Assembly: GCA_018873225.1 (NCBI GenBank)
Contig: JAEILZ010000001.1
Coordinates: forward strand, 1,550,001 to 1,614,000
DNA length: 64,000 nucleotides
Source of the DNA: [Phialemoniopsis] sp. UDSM-2020
Lineage: Eukaryota > Ascomycota > Sordariomycetes > Thyridiales > Thyridiaceae
Direction: 5' to 3'
The notes below the pieces were generated by a model, which saw only the letters and a list, made by a program, of their open reading frames with translations, did not search any database and was not told the DNA's origin. Position 1 is the stretch's first letter, and every line of letters begins with the position of its first letter. This document shows, one piece after another, positions 1-10,475 of this stretch. Both the position numbers and the translations under genes were made by a program.

Positions 1-1374
1 GGGATGGCGAACCAGTTCCTCTTTCTGCATATCGCGATCCAGCAGAACATACTATTCATGAACCGATTCGCTGTTTCATCTCCCAACGGCCAGTCACAAC
101 AGGATGTACCCAAATCGTTTGTGACCAAGGCAGGGGCCAAGGCATTCGGCGCTGCAAACCGTATCTCGGAGCTTCTCGCCGAATCAGAGTCGTACTTGAT
201 AGCCGCACCCTTTGTCGGCTACTGTGCGTTCCTTTCGAGTACTGTTCACATCTTTGGCATCTTCTCCGGCAATCCCGCAATGGAGGCCACTTCGAAACGC
301 AACCTGGCCACCAATGTCAAGTTCCTATCCAAGATGAAGCGATACTGGGGTATGTTCCACTTCATGTCGGAGAATCTGCGGGAACAGTACCGGTCATGTG
401 CCGATGCAGCAAGACAGGGCAACAATCCGGCCAGTGAAAGCTCTGCATCCCCCATCTTCCAATACGGCGACTGGTTCGATCGCTATCCACACGGCGTGTC
501 ACAATCAGATTTCTTGGATCCTGCGCAGTACCAGAAGAAGGAGAGAGGAGACGATGCGGTTCTGGAGCAAAAGCCTGAGCTCCACACAGTGGAGGAATTC
601 TTCACTACTCTGTCGCCTCGCAGTGCCGAGAACAAGGATCCTAATGCGCCCCGGCCCGCAATGTCCAAGCGCAAGTCGGCCATCAAGAAGTCGACCGGCG
701 GTGTTGCGAGGAGCGAGACGCAACAACTCGATCATCTTAGCCAGCAGGGCTCGGAACATATTCAACCCCAGTTGCGGAGAAGAGCTTATTCGACCTCGTT
801 GGGAGGTCAAACGAGTGGACCGACCAACTTCAACCCTCTGACGATACCGCATTCGCAGACCGGGACCTCGTACCACGCGCTATCTCCCATCAGCCCCGTA
901 GCGATGAACCAGTTTGGCCATCACTCTGGCCAGTTCTACTCACCAGAGCTCATGAATCTGTCCTTGGCACATCCAGCCAATGGACTGTTGCCGCAACTGG
1001 ACAGGCAGCTTGTTTTCGGCGCGTACGCCGGCATGGACCCGTCCTCGATTGGCGCGCTGGACGGAATGGGTTGGGATGGCATGGCGGAGGGGCACTCGGG
1101 CACGGCAGGTCGCCGAGCCAACGGGAGTGTAGGCGAGGGCCACGCTGGCAGGGGAGGGCCGGAAGGCGTGGACGCCATGCACCCTTTTGGCCACGGGCAG
1201 GAGGCCTCGTCGGCGTGGTTCATGCCGTTCAACATGGACCCGCCGGAGATCGGGCAGGATATGGGCCCGGGCCTGGGCAACCTGGATCAGTTTGCCAACA
1301 TGTTTGGTGGAGGAGGGATGTCGACCCCCGGAGCAGGAGGCATGGGGGGCTTGCACCACAGCGGCGGACACTAA
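1..1374 (+). CDS. Fungal Zn2Cys6-type transcription factor, C-terminal part (5' truncated)
   Basis: The reading frame is already open at base 1 (a Gly codon precedes the first Met), so the gene begins outside the window and only about 457 residues are seen. The first 200 residues look like the end of the fungal-specific transcription factor middle homology region: amphipathic helices, then a conserved block with WGMFHFMSENLREQYR, then FQYGDWFDRYPHGVSQSDF. The rest is low-complexity, rich in Gly, Met, Ser and Pro, as is usual for activation tails. The conserved block resembles the fatty-acid/cutinase regulators FarA/CTF1-beta, but this is a memory-based match and the DNA-binding Zn2Cys6 cluster would lie upstream. 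The stop is TAA at 1372-1374. No intron is needed in the visible part. The gene is convergent with kri1 downstream. Family confidence is good; the specific orthologue is uncertain. Confidence 0.7.
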   Translation, partial: GMANQFLFLHIAIQQNILFMNRFAVSSPNGQSQQDVPKSFVTKAGAKAFGAANRISELLAESESYLIAAPFVGYCAFLSSTVHIFGIFSGNPAMEATSKRNLATNVKFLSKMKRYWGMFHFMSENLREQYRSCADAARQGNNPASESSASPIFQYGDWFDRYPHGVSQSDFLDPAQYQKKERGDDAVLEQKPELHTVEEFFTTLSPRSAENKDPNAPRPAMSKRKSAIKKSTGGVARSETQQLDHLSQQGSEHIQPQLRRRAYSTSLGGQTSGPTNFNPLTIPHSQTGTSYHALSPISPVAMNQFGHHSGQFYSPELMNLSLAHPANGLLPQLDRQLVFGAYAGMDPSSIGALDGMGWDGMAEGHSGTAGRRANGSVGEGHAGRGGPEGVDAMHPFGHGQEASSAWFMPFNMDPPEIGQDMGPGLGNLDQFANMFGGGGMSTPGAGGMGGLHHSGGH

Positions 1375-2009
1375 GTTCTCTCGAGCGGAGTCTTGGACGC
1401 AAAGCATGGGTCGAGTAGGCGGAGGTCAGAAAAGGGTTTCTTTTTGGATAACACGAGGCGCGACAACGCTGGCACGGCCCGGTTGCTCTGATCCACGGTC
1501 TTTCCTCATTTGGGTGAGCGAGGAGTTCTGACACTGCCCAATTTTTCAACATTTGGCATTGGGGGAAAACGTATATGTAATACTCTACGACAATGGGAAG
1601 GAACTGGACAGTAGCTTTGGCGTTTCATCAAGTGCCCGGGAAGATCTCGCGAGGACTTGATACGAGGTATATCCAGGGACATTAAACGGATTGGAAGGCT
1701 GGCTTGGGTGGTTTGCCCTCCTTGCAATCTTGGAACATATAGCGAAAAGGGGGTGTTGGATGGATCTCTCTCTCTTGCTCGATTACTCAAGATACCAGAT
1801 ATCGCGTGCGTCACAAACAAATATCAAAAGATTATCTCAAAAAAACCATACGCTTTAAACAATTGAAGGTAGGAATTGTATTCCGTATCATGTTCACCGC
1901 GACGGAGGTCTCGCATTTTGTAAGTCTATTTGTATAATAGGGTATCGATACACAGCGGGCAAAATATTCAACTACACGACGGTTTCCAACAGCCAAGGAA
2001 GCTCGACGT
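1375..2009. other. Convergent 3' intergenic region
   Basis: 635 bp between the 3' ends of the transcription factor (+) and kri1 (-). It should hold both 3' UTRs. I see no coding frame, repeat or RNA gene. Confidence 0.6.
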
Positions 2010-4116
2010 CTAAGCAGCGGTCTTCTTGCCCTTGGACCTCTTCCTCTTCTTCTTGCCACTGCCGCCCTCGTCCTTCTTGCCAGACGCCTCGGCCTCGGCC
2101 TCGGCCTCCCCACCCTTGCCGTCGGCGAACCCAAACGTGGGGCCCGTGGCCTCGAACTCGGCGCCAAAGTTCTCGCGGCGCCACTGGCGGAGGCGGGCCT
2201 TCTTGCCGAGCTTCTTGCGGTCCTGGCGCTTCTTGTCGGCGTCGCGCCACGTGGCGAGCTTCTTGAGGCCGGCGAACTCGTTGAGCGCGGCGTCCGTGGG
2301 CGCGAGCAGGATGTCGCGGGCCGTGAGGCCGAACGACTGCGGGCTCGTCTCGCGGTAGCGGAAGGCGCTCGCGCCGCCGGCGGAGGCGGAGGCGGAGGCG
2401 GCGGACGAGGACGAGGCCTTCGCGAGGGCGGAGGGGGCGTCGAGCTCCATGTGGGCGTCCACGAGGGCCTCGATCTTGGCACGCTCCTGGCGGGCTGCGC
2501 GCTTGGCGTCGGCGCGGTCCTTCTTGTGGTCCTTGGCTGTCTTGCGCTTCTTGGAAGGGCGGTCTTCGTCGTCCTCTCCCTCTTCTTCGCCGTCCTGATC
2601 AGCCTCTACGTCCGAGAGGCTGACGTTGGGCTGTGCTACCTCTTCCTCGAAATCCGGAATCAGGTCCTTTATGTCGATGTCGTCATCCCACTTGGGCTTC
2701 CTGGGCTTCTTCTTTTTCGAACTCGACTCCGCGCCGTCTTGATCCGACTCTATGCCCGCGTCATCTGCGGCGTAGTAGTTGTCTCCGAAGCGGCGGTTCA
2801 TCTCCTCTTCCCACTTGTCGTTTTCCCAGGCGTCATCCAGTAATCCGGCCCACTCCTCTTCCTTCAGCTCCTTGCCACTCAGGCCAGCAGCTTGTTTGAT
2901 CTTCTTCAGTTTCTCCTCGGCCTCCTCGACTTTCAACTTGCGCAGGCGCGCACGCTCTTCGTGTCTCTCGCGCTTCTCCGCCTCCTTTCTCTCCTTCTCG
3001 AGCTCTCTCAGCCGTTGACGGCCCGTCTTCTCCTCACGACGAACTGACTTAGCATTGGTGATGCTTCTGGAGTATGATCTCAAGACTTCGTTACTCTTGT
3101 CAGGGTCTTCGAAGCGCATGTTGTAAGCTGCTTCAAATTCGTCGGCCCGATCATCCGGCTCGCCGTCGTCCGACTCAAAAGCCTCCCATCTTGATCCACC
3201 CTCGGCCCAAGACCTTGACGCCATGAAATTGGAGAGGTAGAGCTCTGGGTCCTTGTCGGCGTTCTTAACGTCGAGCTCAGAAAGTTGAACCTTGGCAGCT
3301 CGCGAAGGGTGCACCTTGCTCTCGCCAAGTGCCTCACCCCCTTTCGGTTCTTTCCGCTTGATAAATCCATCGTCGTCATCGCTGTCTGCATCCGAGCCGT
3401 CCTCGGCAGCCGCGTTGATCTCAGCCAGCAGAGACTTCTTCACGGCATCCTGCTCCTGGGCGTAAGTCTTTGGTGCTTGATCATCCTCTTCGGCTCCCAC
3501 GTCGCCAGCCATATATCGTTCTCGGTGGTAATCTCGTAGGAAAACCGGTTTCTCTTTCTTGTCTTTTGCCGCTGCTGCGTCTTCTTCCTCGGGGGCTTTG
3601 TAGAAAGTCGAGTCTTGGTCGTAAATTCGAGGATCCTTCTTCTTGATGGCTTCTAGCGCCGCAGACATTTGAGCATTGAGCTCTTCGGTGAGAAGGAACG
3701 CATCCTCGTCCTCGTCCTCGTCGTCTGAAGAGTCAGACTCGCTGTCCGAACTAGCTGCATTCCCATTGGTCGGCGTTCGACCGTACTTCTCCTCCACTTG
3801 ATCATCGTTAGTCAAAATTTTCGAAACAGCGCAGGGGACGAAGGGAATTCTTACGTCTCTGTCGTTCTTCTCGTTTCTTGTTGTGCTCAAACCTCCGCGC
3901 ATACTCCTCATTGATCTTGAAAGACGAAGGGTCGTCTGCGAGCTGGGCACCTCCATCCTCGGAGTCCTCATCACTGCTGGAAGCAGCTTCGTCGAAGAGG
4001 CTCTTTTTGTCGGCTTTGGAGGGACTGGGTTGGTTTACACTGCTGTTCTTGACATGGTCGAGAGCATCTTCATTGCTGCTGCTCGAAGGAGCCTTATTTT
4101 TGACCTTGCGTGGCAT
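2010..4116 (-). CDS. kri1: Kri1-like nucleolar ribosome biogenesis protein
   Basis: Exons on the minus strand are 4116-3855 and 3796-2010, encoding 682 residues. The intron (3797-3854, 58 bp) has donor GTAAGA, branch CTAAC and an AAG acceptor. Splicing restores the family-typical run RFEHNKKREERQRLEEKYG. Kri1 acts with the KH protein Krr1 in assembly of the small ribosomal subunit (40S) in the nucleolus. The product shows the family pattern: short basic N-terminus (MPRKVKNK), acidic Ser/Asp/Glu tracts, a conserved FLRDYHRERYM block, a charged coiled-coil centre, and a C-terminal Kri1 domain (PQSFGLTARDILLAPTDAALNEF) followed by a lysine-rich tail. The N-terminal ATG at 4116 was chosen because the longer frame upstream is not conserved-looking. 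It is divergent from the Rab5 gene. Confidence 0.92.
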
Positions 4117-4670
4117 TTTGTCGGCTGTGAAAGTTGTATGAAGGCGCAAAAACTGCGTGGTCTTACACCAATTTGATGGTGGCTCCTCTTCTCTTTGTAC
4201 CAAAAGAATGCAAACTGATGCTCCCGGTCTAGGCTGGCTGTCGAAACTTTTTAGTGGGGTCTGGCCCGCCCATTCATGCACAGTGTCTGGTTCAGTGCGA
4301 TAAGATTACGGATGGCGGCAGAACTCGGCTGCCGAGCAATGACGATCCCCTCACCTGTCGTCGTTTTAGGCTAACTGGGAGCGGTTTAGCGCCATCTCCC
4401 AAGTGGCTGGTCTGTGCTGGTGCGGTTGGTGACATGAATCTGGTAGTTATGCCTGCCCTTGTGCTGTGAGCTTTCCCTGCCTATCACGTCACTCCTCACC
4501 GAGGCAGCAGTAAATCAAACTCACCCAACTCTGCGGCTTTCCGGTACAACGGCTGCGCAGGACCGATACAAAAGGCCACTTATCTTCTTTGCCTAGGCCA
4601 TCAAAGACCGGATCCTCCAGGTCTCCCATCACACTACCCGACACATTCAAAGACATCCGAAGCGATCACC
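4117..4670. promoter_or_regulatory. Divergent promoter region, kri1 and Rab5
   Basis: 554 bp shared by two genes transcribed away from each other. I see no clear TATA element, repeat or other defined site; it is only positionally a promoter. Confidence 0.5.
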
Positions 4671-5520
4671 ATGGCCGACTCGGGCGCAACTCCCAACAAG
4701 CCTAGCAGCAGCGTCAAGCTGGTGCTGCTGGGCGAGGCGGCGGTCGGAAAGGTGAGCACAGCGATTCATTCCCCTTGGTACTCTCTATGAAATTGGAAGT
4801 GCTGACTTGGAGTTCTAGTCGTCGCTTGTCTTGCGTTTCGTCAACAACGATTTCCAAGAGAACAAGGAACCGACCATCGGAGGTGAGTGAATGCCATCCC
4901 TGAAAATAATGTGCCATTCATACTGACGCATCGCCTTCTTATTTATAGCTGCATTCCTTACACAGAAGTGCAACCTCCCATCAAGGACCATCAAATTCGA
5001 GATTTGGGATACGGCAGGACAAGAACGTTTCGCCTCTCTGGCCCCGATGTACTATCGAAATGCCCAAGCGGCGCTTGTCGTATATGACCTGACCAAGCCG
5101 ACGTCTCTGATCAAGGCAAAACACTGGGTCGCCGAACTCCAAAGGCAAGCCTCTCCTGGCATTGTCATTGCGCTTGTTGGCAACAAGCTTGACTTGACGA
5201 ACGATATCAATGGTTCCGCAGATTCCGAGAGTGGCGGAGCCGAGCAGGCCGACGATTCCGGCGACGCCCGCAAGGTGTCTACAGAGGAAGCAAAGTCGTA
5301 TGCTGAGGAGGAGAGCCTGCTATTCTTCGAGACCAGTGCCAAGACCGGCCTCAATGTGACGGAGGTGTTCACGGCCATCGCGAATGCCATCCCCGAGACC
5401 TCACTCAAGAGCTCGAGGGGCGTGGGCGCATCTCAGAACGCCAGCCGGGGCGGTGACGACCAGCGAGTAAACCTTACCGGACCGAGGGACCAGGGTGCCA
5501 AGGAGGGTTGTGCTTGCTAG
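4671..5520 (+). CDS. vps21: Rab5-family small GTPase (Vps21/Ypt5/RabB type)
   Basis: Exons 4671-4751, 4819-4882 and 4949-5520 encode 238 residues. Rab5 GTPases direct early endosome fusion and endocytic traffic from the cytosolic face of the endosome. All G boxes are visible: P-loop GEAAVGKSS across the first splice junction, switch I with the effector threonine in EPTIGAAF, DTAGQE, NKLD, and ETSAK. The C-terminus CAC is a Cys-X-Cys geranylgeranylation signal. The effector region and switch II sequence ([18 protein letters not shown]) are Rab5-like rather than Rab7- or Rab11-like. An acidic, Gly/Ser-rich insert of about 25 residues follows the NKLD box; as far as I recall, filamentous-fungal Rab5 proteins carry a similar insert. 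The first intron interrupts the P-loop and the second follows switch I. Confidence 0.95.
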
Positions 5521-6383
5521 AGGGGAACGGAGACTATACCCTCATCTTCAGTTGTTTTTGCTGCATTATGCGTCTTGTCTGGTCATCGGAAGAACCGCCA
5601 GGAAGGTCAAACCCCGGAGTCAATGGTATTTACTTGCGCTTAATTTCTTGTTATTCATGCTGCTGAAACTCTATGTTTTCATACAAATACATTGCGTTTT
5701 CCAAGCGTTCTGTCGCCCAAGGGCTTGGGATATCTCCTTCGTAGTATCTACTTGAGAGAAGAGACATCCTTACCTTCCGGTTCTCAGTCAGACAATACAT
5801 TGTTTCGTAGCCAATAGTCTTAGATGCACTCGGCAACAGTGAACCGCACTGCTCTTGAAACACAGCTACATATAAAGTAGGCCCAACATTCGAAAACCTC
5901 TCGAATGACAGACATAGTCCAGTGTTTTACAAGTAGGCACCCTAATAAATAGGATTCACTGTTCCATAAAGTTCGTTGTGCTATCAGTGCTGCTTGCTGG
6001 TGGGGCCCGCAAGTCACTACCTTATGGAGCAGGCTAATTTGTGCTAGGCTGGTGCAACCACAACCGTTTCTACTATTTGGCTCTAGAGCAACCTCCACTA
6101 CAGAAACAGCCCCAGTCCAGGCTAATTTTTCTGTCATGCGCGTGTTGGGAGAAGAAGATCCATCACCAGTTCTCTAAACTTCTGGCTTGCTCGGTATCAA
6201 AGTGTCGCTCAGTTTTGGCACACTTTCCGGTCAGAAAGATATGGGACGACGCGTCGGATGCTAGACAGGGCGTCTCCATCACTTCTTACGCTCCACCTTC
6301 AACCAAACCTAGTTACACATCCTCATCCGCGCGCGTGAGCTGCATGACCACTCCTGGTCGACTAGGCATATTATCCTTTCAAA
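5521..6383. other. Intergenic region, Rab5 3' side to RING gene promoter
   Basis: 863 bp between two plus-strand genes. It should contain the Rab5 3' UTR and the promoter of the next gene. No supported coding frame, RNA gene or repeat was seen. Confidence 0.55.
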
Positions 6384-9300
6384 ATGGCGGCCGCAGCTTG
6401 GTCCCTCACTCCTGACGAGGCCGATCTTGTCAGGTAGATACAACCTCTAGCTTCTGGTTCCCTTTGGCTGCATGCTGACAATTCTATAGGTCGCTGAGCG
6501 ATCTCGATATACCGACCAAGTTGCGCTGCGCCATCTGTAGCAGACTCGCCGTCAACGCCTTCAAACTCCCTTGCTGTGAACAGCTTATTGACGATGGCTG
6601 TATGTTCTCTTCTCACTTTAGAGTATGGTCAATTGTGCTAACAAGGTGCTCCTCCAGGCCAGCAAACCCTCCCATCGACCTGCCCCGTGTGCGAGCATGC
6701 CCCCCTCTCTGCTGATGACTGCAACCCGAACAAGGCGATGCGATCAACGATTAAAGTGTTCGTCAAGACCGAGCTTAGGAAGAGAGATGTTCTTCGGTCC
6801 AAGGAAACCAAAGAGACAACCCCAATCACACCTGTCGAGGCAAAAGAGAATCCTGAGAATCCTGATGCCTCCGTTGCCAAGGTGCAATCCGTGACGGAAG
6901 AAGCATCAGCAGAAAGCAAGAATGGAGCCGAAATAGAAATTCAGAACAGCCTCGATTCTTCTGCGGCCCAAGGTGACGATAAAGAGCCCAGTGCAGCAGC
7001 AGGTGACGATGAGCGTGTCACTGGAGATGATGTAAGTTGTTGTACTCGCCCTATGGAAACCGGAATGGTATAATCTAACCCCCCGCTAGAACCTTCCCGA
7101 GTCCGCCGAGGCCCCTGCAGAGAATGGACAAGATCAACAGCTCGTCAAGCAGGAAGGGGGTCCTGACAACGGCGAAGGTGACGATCAGCTCCAAGAATCA
7201 GAGGAGACAGTCGATGCGGATGCCGGTGATGGTGACCAGCAAGCCCAGAACGCCCCCGGTGGCCCCGGCTTTGACGCATCGAATGGATCATTTGCCAACA
7301 TGAATTTTGGCGACTTCAATCAGATGCAGCAGATGATGATGATGAACGGCATGATGCCCAATTCCTTCAACTTCTCGATGATGGGTGAGTCTCATTACCA
7401 CGTTCCCAGCTTCAAGTTCATGATGCTAATCGATCGTTGCAGGAATGGATCCCATGATGCAAAATATGTTTATGAACGGGAACTTTGGCGCACAAGGCAT
7501 GGGCATGAACGGCATGAACGGCATGAACATGATGGGCGGGGGTTTCAACGGTGGCATGGGCAATGGGCAACAATCATGGAATGTCGGCCAAGATAATTTC
7601 AATCCTCCAAATGCTTCAAGCATGGGCAATGGTGATTTTGGGTCGTATAACTCAGGCTACCATACAGGATACAATCAACAAGGTAACTTTGGGCCCCAGA
7701 ACCACTTCAACCAGTATCGCGGCGGCGGATATGGCCGCTTTAGAGGAAGAGGTCGAGGGTACTACGGTGGCTATGGCCGTGGCGGCTACAACAACTTCGG
7801 ACCAGGCGCCAACTACCAAGACCAGGGTTACATGCAGCAGCAACACACTGGAGCCATCCAGAATGACAACTACGCTGCCGCTGAGCAAGGCGGTGACCAC
7901 CAGGACGCCGACACCGACGAGTTTGGCAGAGCCAAACGTCAAGCGTCACCCTCGGCGAATCCTGATGCAGAGAATCAAGACCAGCCTGGAGCTTCTACGT
8001 CTGTCGAGGAAGGAGGCTCGGGAACCACTACTAATCATGACAATGCCGTTCCTGCCAAAGTCAATGATGATGCGTCGACGGATGCCGATCAAGGTCATCA
8101 TGCGCAGCCAGAACAGGAAGGTCATGCAGCGCAACCTATTTCAACTATTGACATGTCTGAAGGCCAGGGAGCTGGTGATTACTCGTCTACGACTGGCCCC
8201 AGTATGTCAGGCCCAGGACAGTTCTACCGTGGCTTTCACGGACAAGGGTCGTCAAATCACTTCAACAATGCCGTCCGACCAGCTCCAGATGTCCCTATCA
8301 ACGCCCCCTCGGGACCCAAGGCGATGCGCCAGGGTCTTCCAAACACTAGTCTACTCCATCTCCGTGCACGAGGCTTCCATGTCGGGGATGCACGCTCACC
8401 GGCCCTGAGTACTAATCATACTGGAGTGCAGAGTCCTTTGAATGATCGGCAAAAGTCGAACAGTGTGGAACCCTCAAAGCCGCAGGACTCTGAGCATCGG
8501 CAGGAGTCAAGTCGCGATCGTGACCATGATCGAGACGAGCGTCACCATGATCGGGATGCCGAACGATCTAGATCACGTTCAGACAGGGAGAGCCGGAACG
8601 GAAGCATGAGTCGAGACGCTAGCCGGGATCATAGAGAATCGCGCAGAAGCCATGGTCACCCAACAGAGTCCGTTGCTGGTGACGACCGTGAGAACGACGA
8701 TTCGCACCGCCGCAGCAAGCATCGAAGCTCACGAAAGCACCATGGCTATGATGATGACGAGCCAAGATCTGCAAAGTCTCGAGAGGATAGACATGACGAT
8801 CGCTCCCGATCAGCATCGCCAGACGAGTCGAGGCGCTCAAGCCACCGAAGTAGGAGAGGCCGTGACTACGAGAAGCGTCGAGATAGGGGCGAAGAGAGAG
8901 ATAGCGACCACGACCACCGACGAAAATCACATTCGCATAGGGATCGTGAGCGTGATAGGGGTCGGGACCGGAACCGTGATAAAGATCGCGATAGGGACCG
9001 CGAGCACCGTGATCGTGACCACGACCGCGCGAAGGATAAGGACCGCGACAGGGAGCGGAGACGAGACCGGGACCGGGACCGTGAGCGCGATCGCGATCGC
9101 GATAGGGAGCACCGGCACCGTAGTAGCCGCAAGACTTCCGAGGCACCAATGGCCGATACCGGTGCGCCTACGGGCCCAAAATCAGGCGGAGGAAGGGCTT
9201 TTGATATTAGAGGAGCCGAGTCACGTTCTCGCGAGACTTCGGAGCCGAGTCGTCGTTCTTCGCATACTCCCAAGGCAACTTCGGCCCTGGACCCTCACGC

Positions 9301-9517
9301 AGCTGAGCGCGAGAAGAGAAACCGGGATCGACTGGCTGCCGAGGTACACAAACTCGCGAGCATGGGTAGTTTCACGGGTAGCAAGCGTGGCCGCGATGAC
9401 TCCGACGATAGCAGACGTAATCGACGAAAGGGCCGCCGAGGAGAGGCTCTGTCGACGGATGATATGAACGAGAGGTTGAGGCGAGGCGAGGCTGAGAGGG
9501 AAGGTGACCGTCGTTAG
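6384..9517 (+). CDS. RING/U-box-like, Met/Gly-rich, RGG- and RS-domain nuclear protein
   Basis: Exons 6384-6433, 6490-6599, 6658-7031, 7090-7384 and 7443-9517 encode 967 residues. Residues 28-75 form a zinc domain of the kind in RBBP6/Mpe1 (a 3'-end processing ubiquitin ligase): C30-x2-C33, then P-C45-C46, C54 and C62-P-V-C65, followed by an NPNKAMR helix start. The cysteine spacing matches RBBP6 except that residue 51 is Asp where a Cys is expected. No DWNN or zinc-knuckle domain is present, so it is not a plain Mpe1. After an acidic region come a Met/Asn/Gly-rich segment (about 255-330), an RG/RGG tract (about 368-397), and a long Arg/Asp/Ser-rich RS-like domain (about 632-840). The RS and RGG tracts suggest a role in mRNA processing, but the function is inferred, not known. 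It could be an E3 ligase or a splicing/3'-end scaffold. Confidence 0.85.
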
Positions 9518-10475
9518 GCAGATCTCTGCAATTTCATGAGCTCAGAGCCTAGCCTATCAAAGGAAGTTGCAGCGTTGAGAGACGTCGGCCTATCATTCAC
9601 GTCTCTGCAAGCCTACGATGGCTAGGGTCCGCCCTGGCTCATTCATCGTCGTTTTTGACAATATGTACAACTAGCAAAGTGTTCACCTAGGCACCTAGGC
9701 ATTTCAGGTAGACAAACACTAAAAGGTATTCTTCGGTCTAGATGCATGGGCAACTACCTATCGCTTGCTTAACCTTGGGTCCAATATCTTGCCTCATGTA
9801 TCACGTATACAGAGAATTCAGACTGCTTGCTTGTGACAATAACATGTACTTGGTACTCGAACGTTGGTTCCATATGCCGAGTTCGGGACGTCCCATCCAA
9901 TACGCCGATCTCTCCGATAGATTAACTACCAAGTAGCTGCTAAGTAGGGAGCCAGCTACCTGAGTAGATATACTTAGCATCGAGCTCCAAGGTTTCCAGC
10001 GCACAAAGCAGAGTCGTGTTGAGTGAATATCAAGGTTTGTGCTGGTCAAACCTGGTCATCAAGCTTCCCATCCATGTGGTGAGGATGAGCCCGTTTGTGG
10101 GGGCAGATGTGGGCACTACAGGGGGGCGACTAAGACGCCAGTGGGTGAACCCCTGGTACAATCCACGGATCTTTGGGGCCTGAAGTGCTGGCGGAGGCGG
10201 GGTTGGCGCTATTACACGTCGAGCTACCCACCCTTGAGACATGGATGTCATCACCTGCACGGGACTAGGCTGATCCTCCACCACCACCACCGCTTCCCCC
10301 TCCCTTATCGCGGAACGGGACTCTCCTCACTTGCCTCCTCCTCCCATGATCCCATAGCAAAAAAGACCAATTTCTCCTTTGACAGATGCTGAGACTCTAG
10401 CGACATATCTCTCTCTGCGTCGTGCGATACACGGCAGTTAGGCCTTTACCATACATGTAGCCTTCTTTGTTCACG
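9518..10475. other. Intergenic region upstream of septin-like gene
   Basis: 958 bp between plus-strand genes. A short direct repeat with CCTAGG cores lies near 9684-9700. Nothing else could be supported; it presumably holds a 3' UTR and a promoter. Confidence 0.5.

Noticed and set aside
8619..9467. Long frames on both strands in the RS-rich region
   Set aside because: Produced by the RD/RS codon repeats of the real gene.
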